A stretch of DNA of 60,481 nt from Gymnopus androsaceus JB14 (GCA_009733575.1 ML769743.1:3723-64203); one strand, 5' to 3'. Positions 1-11,256 are shown, counted from the first letter of the stretch. The notes: generated by a model not told the origin, from the letters alone. Numbers and translations: made by a program.

Positions 1-438
1 GCCAGATAGATTCCAACGTACTCGGAACAACGGGCGTGGTACCAACAGCAGTCGTAGTAGTAGTAGGCATAGTCGAAGGATGACGTTGGTCACAGACACG
101 GATGGACAAGCGATAGGACCTAGCCCACCCCGATGCTGATTCAACTCCTGCATCCACACCACTCTGCGATATCATCGCAATCTGCGTCTACACCGAAAAC
201 ATCGACAAGGGCATCGGGTCGAGGAAGACTTCGACGGGGTGCTGGGGTCGAGAAGTTGAAGGTGGATTGTTGGCTCGATAATCCTCCACCGAGACGACTA
301 GGACTTTATCGGCTAGGGACCCGTGAGGTGAGGTGGAAAGTGGCACCCATAGAGCATTAGCGTGAGCAGCGTTCGCAGTATTTATGGGGAGGAGCAAAAC
401 TAGGACCAGCAGGTGCAAACCCAAACGCAAATGTCGAA
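1..438 (-). pseudogene. Truncated duplicate of the 52.6-53.2 kb gene (fragment)
   Basis: This stretch repeats bases 52750-53190 in the same orientation, with scattered substitutions and small indels; the shared run includes the motif catagtcgaagga and continues to aatgtcgaaa. The parent sequence belongs to the minus-strand secreted/membrane-protein remnant described at 51.8-54.3 kb. No open frame runs across the fragment. Similarity stops at about base 438, where ABC-ATPase sequence begins directly, so this is one side of a recombination junction. The window edge hides how far the fragment extends to the left. The duplication is seen directly; the protein identity is unknown. Confidence 0.7.
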
Positions 439-1001
439 AAAAGAGCGTCGGTAGTGGGATAGGGATGCAAGTTAGTTCTAGCCTGAGCAGAGAAGGTCGA
501 GGAGGCTGCGAAGGTTCAATGGAAGGCCAAGACGGATGGAAAGAGGAAGAAGGCTGGAGAATGGCTCGGGTATGGGAAGTATTAGAAGCACTTGGACCAG
601 AAGCTTGGAAGCGTGCAAATGCTGGTGAAAGCGCAATAACCGCCCCGTCTCCCGCTTCATCACCATCTTCAAATTTAACACACCAATTTGCCCAAACCTC
701 CTTCCCATCCCTTCCCCTTCCCCAACAACGCATTGTTCTGCTCATGCGCGCTCTCGTTGGTCGTCCGCCGTTAATATTGCTGGATGAAGTTTGGAGTGGA
801 ATGGACGAGACGATGGTAAGAGTTGCAAGGGAATATCTACGGGGTGATCGTTTGGTGGCAGGCGGAGCAGGAGTCGGTCCAGATCAAGCAGTTGTAGTGA
901 TCACTCACTGGGAAGAAGAGGTTCCATGGAATCGTGATGAGGATGCAGGTGTATTTCGAAAGTTTAGGTTGAGTGGAGGGAAAGGATGGGTGGAAGAGTG
1001 A
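439..1001 (+). pseudogene. ABC-type ATPase, C-terminal fragment (copy A)
   Basis: The frame ending at 1001 encodes the second half of an ABC nucleotide-binding domain. A degenerate signature region (LPLPQQRIVLLMRAL) is followed by the Walker B motif LILLDE with VWSGMDE, and by an H-loop in VVVITHWEEEVPW. The Walker A half is absent; the N-terminal half of the same family lies at 59764-60186. An apparent ATG at 384 belongs to the fused upstream fragment and is not a true start. The copy at 36593-37339 is nearly identical and reaches further upstream. The family resembles fungal single-domain mitochondrial or soluble ABC ATPases. A fragment without Walker A cannot hydrolyse ATP. Confidence 0.85.
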
Positions 1002-1640
1002 ATGTATGTATCTAGTGTTATAGTTCATTTACTTGCTCCAGTTGATTGTCAGTACAAACAAGGTTAACTGTGAACAACAGAACTTATTGTCTCGACAGGC
1101 TGGAAATTGAAAAGTCACGCTTTTTTTTTAGCTATCTACTTCGATATCTTCCCTCCGCAGCTCGAAATAGTGTGCCCAACGCACGAAAAATGATCAATAG
1201 ATATGCGTCGACGTCGATACCACTGAAAATGGGACGGAGATCCAGAGGTAAGCACAAGTGGATGTGCACACTTCACGTGTTTTTTGATTTGGCGGGGAAA
1301 CCAACAAAAACCTTAATGATACTGGCTACAAAGACCGGGAGGTCAATTTAAGACTGCAAGGAGCTCTAGATACTGTATATGCACAACTCTGTGCAACAAG
1401 ATTTTTTTTTTTGATTTCAACATTGTTCACTCACAGTTGGCACACAAAGTTTGCTACTTCCTCACCTGCCTGATACATATTTTGCATAAAAGTGAAAAAT
1501 CTGGCTGCACAGAGTTGTGCATTTATCCTATAAAAGGCTTATTATTTAACCTCCATTTTAGTGATTTTGGGCTCCATTGCAGTGGCATTAAGATTTTTGT
1601 TTTTTCACTGCCAAAATTAGCTATGACTTGGAATAAGGTG
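1002..1640. repeat. Duplicated non-coding spacer (copy A) with empty insertion site
   Basis: This AT-rich spacer follows the ABC fragment and recurs as two pieces, 37340-37641 and 43343-43672. The two pieces are contiguous here: ggggaaaccaac joins aaaaaccttaatg between 1305 and 1306. The spacer is therefore the unoccupied target of the 5.7 kb YR retrotransposon in copy B. No coding sequence is recognised; the short open frames here are not conserved in frame with the other copy. Confidence 0.9.
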
Positions 1641-3690
1641 GAAGTGGATGGAAGGGAAGGAACCAAGTGATACCAGAGGTGTTTTAGAGTAGTGAAACCC
1701 AAATAGAAGCACCCAGGGAGCTTTGGATGTAAATATAGGATCTACAGACAAAGCCCAGCACAAGATATGAGAGACAGTAAGCTTCAGACATAGATATAGG
1801 ATATATGGACAAAGTCTTGCATTTGATGCAGATGACAGTGAGCCTTCAAGCAGAACTTGGAAGGTCAGAATACTGTATTGATATGACCAAGTGTTTGCAG
1901 GATGTTACACATTATGGTGCAAACTTTTAATATTAAAAGTTCCTAGGGCTGTGTGATGTGTTATGGTGTCAGATCAAAAGTTTGTGCCACAGGTGGGCAA
2001 TTTTTCAAACCAGTTACATCTCCAATTTTTCACTACCATGGCTACATGTAGTTGGTCTACTGCTACAAAAGACAAGCGCAAACATGCCAAATCACTCTTC
2101 CGTATCCCACAGAATATAAAATGTGTACATACCTACTTTAGCCCTGTGGCGTTACACCAGATACATAGTTTGCATGTCAATATAACATGCTATGGTTTTC
2201 AAAATTGCAAAGTTCGAGGGGTCAATGTTACAGTAACACAAACACTTGGTTGTATTGATACAGTAGAAGAAACAGAGACAGAGATAGACAGCAAATGGAA
2301 TGGATTTGGTAACAATGGTAGACAGTGGTAATAACAGACTGGGGTACATGAAGTTGGGGTGTCTGGTTATATACTGTAGGGAGGCTATGTAAGATGTCAG
2401 GAGGGCTTGATGGATGAATATCAAGTGTGGGAGGCACCCAGCAGGCTGAATAAATGGTAAATAAGTGCAGGAGGCATCTGTGGACAGGTAGGAGGCATCC
2501 ACAGATGGGTAATGACATTGCAAAAGTAAGTAAAATAGATGTATAGTTAGAAATGGGTTAGGTCCTGACAGATAGCAACATCTGCACTATAGGAGTACTC
2601 TTTCCCCCACTCACAATGAAAAAATGAAATGAGGCAGGGAGCAATGGGCATATGAGGGCAAGGGGTGGGGACATTTATTAAGGGAGGAGAAGGGAAGAGA
2701 AGGAACATTGATTAGCATTGGAGGGAAGTGAAATCAAGTCAGATGGGGGCACTCACATCAGTCATCTCAACAGCAATGCCTACACTATACTGACTTCCCC
2801 CTTCTCCTCATCCTAATTCTTGTCCTGTTCAACATCAGCATTCTTCAACACTCTGAAATGTGAATACAGATACTTGACAGATACTGAAGCAGCATCCACC
2901 ATAGTGACTTTGGAGAGCTAAGCAACTCAGATTGGGTTATGATACACATAACTTATTATTCTGCTTCTTGCTAAGATAGGGCTCATAGATGATGTGTGCA
3001 CTGCCTGTCTGTTAGGAAGTGTTGCGCTTCAACCTAACAGGTCCAACTGGACCAATGGCTGATGGACCAGAATTCCGACGGAAATAGCCTGCCGGTTTAT
3101 GACAGGTGCCCAAATCTTCTCCTACTGCCACGATGATGCCACTAGGTCTCCATTCCCAAGGTTTACATTCATCTATCCTTCCTCCCTCTTTTCCAGATGT
3201 CCGGGTAACGGGATTACATTGTGGACCTTATTTTTCCCTTGAGAATCTGACTCCCCTGCCATTTCCCCAGAACCTCCAAACCCAACTCTATGGCAAACCG
3301 ATCCCAACACAGTCCCCTCCATAATTTACAAATTGAACAATTTTCAATGAGAACTTGGCTAACGGTTCTCATATAGAACACCACAACCATTGTCACTCAC
3401 AGCTGTCTACCTAATCCATTTGATTCTTGAACCAGGAACTGTTCCAACAACTTGCCATTATACTCAGGACCATGTTGTCGCTGTGCATTAAACTCGCAGT
3501 CCCAATTTGTGCTACCATCATGACAATACCCTTCTTCCTCTCTTACAATGTCTATATAACCCACAATGCTTGAGTACCGTCCCTATCCTCCCTTATATTG
3601 CTACAAATTACCTTTTTCTTTATGGTGAGTACAATGAGTTGACCCTCTTGGACAATGCATTGTATTCTCCCTTTTCAAGAGATGACTCGT
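1641..3690. other. No gene recognised; degenerate AT-rich sequence
   Basis: No open frame here has recognisable protein features. Bases about 1715-1835 carry an imperfect direct repeat of roughly 65 bp (metre atataggat...gacaaag...gcttcagacat). The rest is low-complexity, probably old transposon debris. Relative to copy B of the duplicated segment, everything from about 1641 to 12752 is extra. Confidence 0.5.
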
Positions 3691-4090
3691 GCAGTACTGT
3701 GTGAGCTGTGACCCAGTCAAATGCACTGGTCACGCAGCTTGTTTTACTGAGACCTATATAGTTATATTAGTTACTGTTGGATACCCTATATAAGCTGGGA
3801 CCTTGCCTGTAAGGTCCCCAGATCAGTTATTTTGCAATATTATTGGTTTTCTTCTCTTGTTCCATTTCTCTTTCTCTCAGTCTCTCCTTTCTTGGATCTC
3901 TCTATACCTCTTCACCATCAACCAGTGTGACATTGATCTCAATTCTATTAGAATCACAACCTATAATACTAAACTCGACAACCCAGCACCTGTTACAGTC
4001 ACATAGACATATCTGCCCACTGCCCAGCAGTTTCCATTAGCGCAACTCCTATTATCAATTATTCAAATCACTCACTGTTAAAACAGTTCC
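3690..4090 (+). promoter_or_regulatory. LTR-like promoter sequence (possible solo LTR)
   Basis: A TATA-like box (ctatataag, about 3786-3794) is followed by a C/T-rich initiator and leader region. The stretch begins near tgtgagctgtgaccc and has the composition of a fungal Gypsy LTR. I could not identify a second LTR, a target-site duplication or a confident 3' end, so the LTR assignment is an inference. Confidence 0.3.
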
Positions 4091-4147
4091 ACCTTCCCAT
4101 TTGACATCATTTAGAGAAGTCAATGCAACACACTCTAACACTGTCCT

Positions 4148-4248
4148 CATTCACCCTATCCCATCTGCATTCACCCTATTCCACCTGCATTCACCCTATT
4201 CCATCTGCACTCACCCCATTCCATCTGCTTTCACCCTTTTCTGTCTGT
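4148..4248. repeat. Minisatellite, 20-bp unit, about 5 copies
   Basis: The unit is close to attcaccctattccatctgc, repeated about five times with single-base differences. It creates a repetitive HPIPSAFTLF-like open frame that is not a gene. Confidence 0.85.
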
Positions 4249-4666
4249 TGGACCTTGGCATTACCCAATTACTACTGATTACATTGTCAGGTGACTCCTT
4301 TACTGTTCCTCTGCATTTTCAGGTGCTTCACTGCTCTGTATGTGCAGCAACAACATTACTGTACAGACCCATCTTATGGCATGGTTACTGCAGTCATTTG
4401 CATTGGTCTCAGCTTACATCTAGGCATGAGATGTTTGGGGACACTAGTTCAAGATCCACTTCATGCACTGGGTCTCACACTATTGCACTGAAATGGCTCA
4501 ATGAACACATTTTCATTGTGACTTGTTGAGTTGCCTTTCACTGAGTTCAGAGCTGACTAATAGGGCTGTTCACTCATTGCTATATACTGCATAGACTCAA
4601 AGACAAATATACTTAGCAAGTTTCACTCAATTATTGTCATGATCCTGATGACTCTGGATCTGAGTT

Positions 4667-5013
4667 AGGGATCCGCACCGTACGTATACGGTTACGGCCG
4701 TAAAATTTGCAAATTTCTTCTTACGGTACGGTATACGGTACGGCTTCTGCACCCGTATACCGTAAAATACGGTATACGCACGTTAGATCTCAGCTACAGA
4801 GTCCCGGCTGATATCAATTATGCAAATACCATTAATTTGAGCATTTTGGGACCCACCGACATATAGCTGCTTGCCGAATTCTTGTTGTACGGGTACCCGT
4901 ATAGCAACGTATAAATACGGCCGTAAAGTGTCGAGCATACCCTTTACGGTACGGTTACGGGTACCGTATAACCGTACGTAAACCGTAACTTACGGTTACG
5001 GTGCGGATCCTAA
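4667..5013. mobile_element. Small non-autonomous TIR element (MITE, hAT-like)
   Basis: The ends are inverted repeats containing ggatccgcaccgta. The flanks are direct repeats TCTGAGTT (4659-4666 and 5014-5021), an 8-bp target-site duplication typical of hAT elements. The interior is packed with palindromic TACGGTA/TACCGTA motifs in both orientations, as expected for subterminal transposase-binding repeats. It has no coding capacity. The exact terminal bases are uncertain by 1-2 nt because the two TIR ends differ slightly. Confidence 0.8.
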
Positions 5014-5642
5014 TCTGAGTTGTTGTATACATGCACATGGAAAGTAACAAAAATCTGCTTGGCAGATTGTTAGACTGATAATAAAACAATCAGTTCATGT
5101 TTCATAAGACTGAAAGTCAGACTGAAACAATGGTTTTCGGTCAGGCTGACGCTCTGGCTGACAAGGGGTGATTGAGCCAACCATTCACTCAAGATGATAT
5201 CACTCCCAAAAGTCTACAGTTCAGGGGGCCTGATTCTTGTACTGATTCTAGTACTTTCATCTGTACAATTAATATCATTGAAATTAGATATTTTACTTTG
5301 GATGAATAGGCAGATGGATAACAAATAATCAGTCCGGTCAATTACTCTACTGAAATGACAGAAATCAGTAAGTACTTAATTTGACATCTATGAAAGTTGG
5401 GCTGAACAATGGGGTTTCAATACAACTGAAAGGCTGCTGATGGCCTTTCATTCATATTGAAAAACCATTTTTCAGCCCAACTTTCATATGTATTAAATTG
5501 CTTACTGATTTCTGGTATTTCAGTAGTATAATTAACAAGACTGATTTTTCTGTTAACATCTGCATATTCATCTATAGTGAAAGATGTAATTTCAATCATA
5601 TTTATTATACAGAAGAAAATACTACATTCAGTATGTGAATCA

Positions 5643-6126
5643 TGTTGAACGAAATAACAATAAGCCTCAGAACGACACAAGTATAATGGTGTCGAAAGAC
5701 TGGTATATTAATAAAGAGTAACTACCTGTTAAACGAAATAACAATAAGCTAATAAAGTAATTAGTTTTGTGAATGAACAGGAAATACTCGAATAAGCTTA
5801 CCCTCAGAACGACACAAGTATAACGGTGTCGAAAGACTGAGGGCAGTGAATAGTTAAAGTCTGTATATATAGAAAAGTCCATAACTACCAATCTTGCGCA
5901 GCAAGTCAGTCATCGTAATATGTAACAAAATGGAATTTAGAATAAGGAGCGTAGAGAAGTTTGAGTATGCAAAACGTGTATGGAGAATCGAAACTAGGAA
6001 ACGAGTGTCAATGTGATCAAATAAAAGGAAAAACTGAACTGGATATATGGAAACCGGAAGTTGGGATTTCCGGTGGGACTTGATCAATAACATACGCTTT
6101 GACCGACTCGTCGAGTATCTTCAACA
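5643..6126 (-). repeat. Copia 3' LTR
   Basis: The LTR begins tgttgaacg and ends tatcttcaaca. It pairs with 10565-11049. It carries an internal duplication: the block ctcagaacgacacaagtata, containing the inverted repeat cgacac/gtgtcg, occurs near 5667 and again near 5803. Confidence 0.95.
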
Positions 6127-6133
6127 CTCCCCT
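6127..6133 (-). other. Copia polypurine tract
   Basis: Read on the minus strand the bases are AGGGGAG, immediately upstream of the 3' LTR, where plus-strand DNA synthesis is primed in LTR retrotransposons. The position is diagnostic; the tract itself is short. Confidence 0.65.
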
Positions 6134-9100
6134 AGTCCCGGCGGAAGATCATATGTTAAGACGGATAAGTCCAACTTGACGGCGGTGGAGAGTAGTGCCC
6201 AGGAACTTCGTAAGAACATCGGCAGGATTATCTTCGGAGGGTATGTAATCAATTTTGATATCCCCTCATTCAATGGCTTCTCAAATGTAGTGATAGCGAA
6301 TGTCGATGTGTTTAACACGAGAATGCAATTTCGGATTCTCGGAGATGGCGATTGCTCCTTGGTTGTCGCAACGAAGGATGGAAGGAAGGGAGACAGAATG
6401 TTCGATTTTGGAGAGGAATTGGTGTACCCATTTCGCTTGCTGAACACCTTTAGCGAGGGCAATATATTCAGCCTCAGTTGTCGACAGGGCCACTACCGGT
6501 TGCCTCTTCGACATCCAAAAGACCGGACCCCCTGCTATGAGAGTCAGTACGCCTGAGGTAGAACGACGAGTATCTACACACGATGCGTAGTCGGCGTCGA
6601 CGTAGGTGACTGGGGTGATTCCTCCTGGGGCATCCTTTGAGAATGTAATTCCATATTCTCGAGTTCCACCAATATATTTGATAAGGTGGATAAGTGCGTT
6701 CCAATGGCTTCATCGAGGGTCGTGAGCAAATCGAGACAGAACATTAACTGCGTGAGCGATGTCAGGGCAACAAGCTCCTGCTCCGAATTGAATTGCTCCA
6801 AGAATTTCTCGATAGGGTTTGTCTCGCATAAATTCGATTTCGTCGGGGGATTTAGGCAATGAATCAAGTGAGAGTGTTGTTCCAGGAGGGAGAGGAGTCG
6901 ATTTAGGTTTGGAAGAATCAAGTCTGTGCTTAGCAAGAAGATTTTCCCAGTAGGCGGGCATAGATAGGGTAGCTGTTCCACATTCTCGGTCATGGGTAAG
7001 CTTCATTCCTAAAGCAAACTGAACACTATCTGTGTTCTTTATACAGTATCGTTCCCCAATCTCCTGTTTCGCCCTATCCATCTCCTGAATCAATGAAGAT
7101 CCTCCAAGTGTGTCATCGGTATATGTTCCTGTCATTGTCTCCCCTGATCCCGAAGTCCTAACCCTAACGCATTGGTCTGCCTGCGATCATTTGAAACCCA
7201 TCTCCTTGTATGATGCGTCAAGAGTTCTCCACCAATTTCTTCCGGCCTGCATCATCCCATAGATAGACTTTTGAATCCTCATCACTTTACCAGTCCCCTG
7301 TCCCGGATACCCTTCCGGAGGCCAAGCGTACAGCTCTTCTTCGAGATCGGCATTGAGGTAAGCAGAAGAAAAATCGATCTGCCAGATATGGTACCTGAGT
7401 ACGACCCAGACAGCAATAAGGATGCGAAGTGATTCGAATCGGAGTACCGACGCAAATGTCTGGTAATAGTCCCGTCCTTCCTCCTGTTTTCTACCGTCCA
7501 CAACAAGGCAAGCCTTATGCTCAATAATATCCCCTTCTCTATTAAGTTTGTGAGCAAGGACCCATAGGGGTTGGAGAATAGTAGCGTCAGGGGGAGGATT
7601 TTGTAGGGGTCCAAAAACGTCGAATTCCTTCATCCGCTTAATTTCCTTTTCAATTGCAGGTAGCCAACGATCTGGGTCTTCCATAGCTTTGGCGTAGCTT
7701 TTGGGGACAGGGGGAATGCATAATGCGGTAAGAGCGGAGTTGGATTCAAAAGATATTTCATTGAATTCTTCAACCAGGGATGCCAAGCTGGCTTGAGGTT
7801 GCTGAGCTGTTTTGGATTGGTGACAGGCAGAACAATGAAGAGGGATGCTGGGATCTGGAATGAATTTGGTTCGAGTACGTCGAGGCGCTGGTTCAGGGTT
7901 ACCGAGGATTTGATCGGAAGATGGAGTTTTTGGATGATCAAGTTGATCTCCGATGTTTACTGTGGCGTCTGTGGCGTCTGTGGCGTCAGGAGGTAAGTCT
8001 TGGCTTTCGTCCTCATACTCCTCCCCTCCGCCTGGTGACAGTGTACGACTAGGGCGTCCCTCCTCGAAAACAATGTCTCGACTCGTTAAGATCTTTCCAG
8101 ATGGCATATAGAGCAGGTAAACACCTCTCTCGCCATATCCAACCATTTTTCCTTCAACTGCACAAGCATCTAACTTCCCAGGCGTTCCATCAACGATTGT
8201 TGCCCATCCTCGCACTCCGAATGGTCTCAGATGGGAGATATCTTGGCAAATACCTAGGAAGACCTCAGCGGGTATACGGAATCCATTTCGTGAAGAAGGG
8301 AGAAGGTTCTCAGTATAGACGACATAGGCTGCAGCTATAGCCCACAAGAATGGAGGCAGTCCAGAGTCATCCAGGATAACTCTAACTTTAGCAAAGGTGA
8401 CGGTGTGCTTCCTTTCTGCCACCCCATTCGCAGCTGACGAATATGCCGGGGTATGCTCAATTTTAATACCGAGCCCATCCCCACTTTGTCCACTTCTCGT
8501 TTATAAATTCCTTTCCTCCGTTGATCCTAACACACTTCAATTTCTTCCCCGTTTGTCTCTCCGTCATAGCTCGATATGAATCCACGCATGCCAAGGTCGT
8601 GTCCGCCTCTTTATTTGCCGTGTAGTAATCCTTGTTAAAGGATGAGCAGTTGTTGACCATCGGGAGGGAATAGTAGAAACCTCCCCTTGCCATGGTACGC
8701 ATGGGTCCAGTCAGGTCGAGATGCACCTTCGCTAACACTTCTTTCTCTACAGCGACAGTAGCATCAAACGGATGGCGTACGGCAGCCCCTTTTAAGCAAT
8801 TTACACACCTCCCGTCCAAACCCTCCCCTGCTTTGACAGCAAAACCATCGACTAGATTCCCATTGCAAAGGAGATCAATACGGTGAGCTCCAGCATGCGC
8901 CAGGCATCAATGCCAGGTAGCGAGATCCGTAGGTTTGTTCAAGGAGCGGGACTTTGCAGATAAGGACACTGAGGTGAGAGACTGTGGCTTTTCCTTTAGT
9001 TTGCACAATCCTCCTGATCCGATGCCCGTGAGGAAGTGAGTTCCACCTGGCGAGTAAAACTTCATGCAACCCTTTCCGAAATGGATCTCGTATCCAAGTT

Positions 9101-9400
9101 TGTCTAGCTTGGCTATAGAGATCAGGTCGGATGAGACTGTTGGGCAATGGAGGGCATCTTCAAAGATGAGGACTACTTCCTTGCCGTTCTTGATTACGAC
9201 TTCTGCTCTTTGCCCTCCCTATACCTTTAATGGCGAAGCTCGTAGATTTCTCTGAGGATCGACCCATCTGATCGCAAGCCGTATACATCAGGAAGTCTCG
9301 GTTTTGGAAGAAGTGGTCAGAAGCTCTGGAGTCCGCAAAGAGCTCTCCAGGTTCGCTGTCTATGGTCATGGCCGCCATACCGTAGTGCTGGGTAAGTTCC
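6134..9400 (-). pseudogene. Copia pol: protease, integrase, RT, RNase H (multiply broken)
   Basis: Reading down the minus strand: a protease motif FADSRASDH (about 9330), where DSG is expected, so the active-site glycine is arginine; an HHCC integrase zinc region (8780-8930) with CVNCLKG; an integrase core with HLDLTGPM and VRINGGKEF, the latter with Asn where Asp is expected; RT from about 7700 to 6710 with QIDFSSAYLNA and a YTDD catalytic box near 7120; and RNase H with VDADYASCVDTRRST and STTEAEYIALA. Stops at 8907, 7187 and 6281 fall at usual Arg codons. A frameshift lies near 9195. The protein cannot be functional as read. The amino-acid substitutions rest on family consensus from memory of conserved motifs. 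Confidence 0.9.
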
Positions 9401-9474
9401 CCGATAGCGAGAGACGTAGAGGGGGTCGTGGAAGCAGAACCAGGCGAAGGTATGGTAGTATCCTTCTTACCTCT

Positions 9475-10452
9475 CTACCAGGCTGGATATTGACCTTCTT
9501 TTCCTCCTCCCTTCCTAAAGCAGTCATCCTTTACATGACCAGTACGTCCACAGTTGTGACACTTTTTGTCACTGTTCCCTGACTGCGCCATCTTTGCAGA
9601 TATCAAGTTCTCCAACTGTTCAATCTTCGCAAGTAGAGCAGTGTGAGGAGATACAGCGATGTGAGCATGGGCGATACGGTCACCCGCAACAACCGCGTCA
9701 GGTCGATTTTCAACTCGCGAGTACTGGAAGGTGATCTGTTGGATAACAGATGCAGAGGAGGGATATTGGGACTTGTTTGCAGTAATGTTCTGGATGATGC
9801 TATCGAACGCCAGCGTAGGGAACGCAGCGATGATGATTTCACGGAAAGTTTTGTCCTCGATAGCATTTCCAGCCTCCACAGCTTCCTTCCTAATTTCTTG
9901 AAGCTGTTTGAAGAATTCGTCTATGGGTTCAGCTTCCTGGAAGACAAAAGAACGGAGACATCGCTCAGTGAGTACTTTGCGCATTCCGTCCTTCTTTGCG
10001 AATTCTCCATCCAGCGTATCGAAAACCTCCTTTGCAGTTTTATCGTCGACTTTAGGCATCAAGGAGGGCAAATCGTCGATGTGCGACTCAACAATCCCTT
10101 TTGCTCTATTGTTTTGGAACACCCATTCCTCTAGGGAAGGGGATAGAGAGAAGACTGCAGTCGCTTTGGAGGTATCGGTCAGAGTAGGGATCGGAGTTGC
10201 TGTAGCTGTAGTAGCGGTCGTAGCAGTCGCGGTTGCGGAAGGTGCAGGGGTTGGAGGAGGAGGAGGAGGAATAGGTGGACTGGGAGAAGGTTTAGCAATG
10301 GTGCCATCAGTGTATCCGAGGAGACCTTGGGTTTTGAGTGAGTTCACAATCCTTCGTTTAACCGGAGCCCAGCCAACTTTGACTCCTCCATCAAACTTTA
10401 GATCTGCGGAAACCTCAGGTATAGGAGGCGGAATAGTGCCGTTACTAGCCAT
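9475..10452 (-). CDS. Copia Gag with CCHC zinc knuckle
   Basis: This 325-residue open frame starts 112 nt inside the 5' LTR on the minus strand. A Pro/Thr/Ala-rich linker (about residues 50-90) precedes the UBN2-like capsid region (about residues 105-240, with FKQLQEIRKEAVEAGN-type helices). Near the C-terminus is the CCHC knuckle CHNCGRTGHVKDDC, the nucleic-acid-binding motif of Gag. It is the only unbroken frame of the element. Protease and the rest of pol follow downstream in pieces. The protein would assemble virus-like particles and package element RNA in the cytoplasm. Confidence 0.9.
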   Translation of the reverse strand: MASNGTIPPPIPEVSADLKFDGGVKVGWAPVKRRIVNSLKTQGLLGYTDGTIAKPSPSPPIPPPPPPTPAPSATATATTATTATATPIPTLTDTSKATAVFSLSPSLEEWVFQNNRAKGIVESHIDDLPSLMPKVDDKTAKEVFDTLDGEFAKKDGMRKVLTERCLRSFVFQEAEPIDEFFKQLQEIRKEAVEAGNAIEDKTFREIIIAAFPTLAFDSIIQNITANKSQYPSSASVIQQITFQYSRVENRPDAVVAGDRIAHAHIAVSPHTALLAKIEQLENLISAKMAQSGNSDKKCHNCGRTGHVKDDCFRKGGGKEGQYPAW

Positions 10453-10550
10453 AGTTAGGTTTCAAGATGTAAGGATGAGGTGATGTAGATTTTCGAGTAA
10501 TGAGTCTAGATTTCTTGTGTCGTTTCTTCATAGGTAGATTCAGCGGCGGG

Positions 10551-10564
10551 TGGGGCCCATAACC
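10551..10564 (-). other. Copia primer-binding site, initiator tRNA-Met anticodon-region type
   Basis: The plus strand reads ggggcccataacc, immediately next to the 5' LTR. The same run is found in the anticodon stem-loop of eukaryotic initiator tRNA-Met (GGGCCCAUAACC). The element's minus-sense RNA would therefore pair with the interior of that tRNA and not with its 3' CCA end. This matches the half-tRNA priming known for Drosophila copia and yeast Ty5. Confidence 0.75.
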
Positions 10565-11049
10565 TGTTGAACAAAATAACAATAAGCCTCAGAACGACAC
10601 AAGTATAACGGTGTCAAAAGACTGGTATATTAATAAAGAGTAACTACCTGTTGAACGAAATAACAATAAGCTAATAAAGTAATTAGTTTCGTGAATGAAC
10701 AGGAAATACTCGAATAAGCTTACCCTCAGAACAACACAAGTATAACGGTGTCGAAAGACTGAGGGCAGCGAATAGTTAAAGTCTGTATATATAGAAAATT
10801 CCATAACTACTGATCTTGCGCAGCAAGTCGGTCGTCATAATATGTAACAAAATGGAATTTAGAATGAGGAATGTAGAGAAGTTTGAGTATGCAAAACATG
10901 TATGGAGAATTGAAACTAGGAAATGAGTGTCAATGAGATCAAATAAAAGGAAAAAACTGAACTGGATATATGGAAACCGGAAGTTGGGATTTCCGGTGGG
11001 ACTCAATCAATAACATACGCTTTGACCGACTCATCAAGTATCTTCAACA
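10565..11049 (-). repeat. Copia 5' LTR
   Basis: This is the partner of 5643-6126, with the same ends and the same internal duplication. A TATA-like run (tatatata region, about 10783-10792 on the plus strand) could serve in transcription. The differences between the two LTRs are mostly CG versus TG/CA. Confidence 0.95.
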
Positions 11050-11256
11050 AATCAAGCCCCCTGAACTCTAGATTTTTGGGAGTTATATCATCTGTACTGA
11101 ATTGTGGGCCAAATCATCCCTTTTCAGTCAGAGTTTCCACCTGGCTGGAAATCTGTGTTTCAGTCTGGCTTTCAGTGTCATTGAAACATGGACTGATTGT
11201 TTGTGTATCAGTCCGAAAATCTGCTGAGCAGATTTTTGTTACTTTCCGGTGTGATG

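Larger units (their letters stand above)
5643..11049 (-). mobile_element. Ty1/copia LTR retrotransposon, complete structure, decayed
   Basis: Two LTRs of about 484 bp with TG...CA ends bracket gag and pol in copia order (gag, protease, integrase, RT, RNase H), read on the minus strand. The 5-bp target-site duplication is AATCA (5638-5642 and 11050-11054). A tRNA-like primer-binding site adjoins the right LTR and a purine tract adjoins the left one. The LTRs differ at roughly twenty sites by eye, almost all transitions and many at CpG. Several TGA stops in pol sit where the family has arginine. The element inserted into one arm of a fold-back element. Confidence 0.95.
5034..11253. mobile_element. 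Long fold-back (hairpin) element, interrupted by the copia element
   Basis: Bases 5034 to about 5432 form one arm. The other arm is 5440-5642 joined to 11050-11253, and the turn is near 5437. The outer termini read cacatggaaagtaacaaaaa and, on the other strand, cacaccggaaagtaac. A 3-bp duplication ATG (5031-5033, 11254-11256) flanks the element. Removing the copia insertion leaves about 0.8 kb that is almost entirely a palindrome. It encodes nothing recognisable. The termini resemble those of the second hairpin at 54685-55359, so the two belong to one family. CACA ends with a 3-bp duplication suggest a CACTA/CMC-type transposase in trans. Confidence 0.85.

Noticed and set aside
4101..4529. 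142-residue plus-strand open frame
   Set aside because: Its first half is the 20-bp minisatellite read as protein and the rest has no recognisable features.
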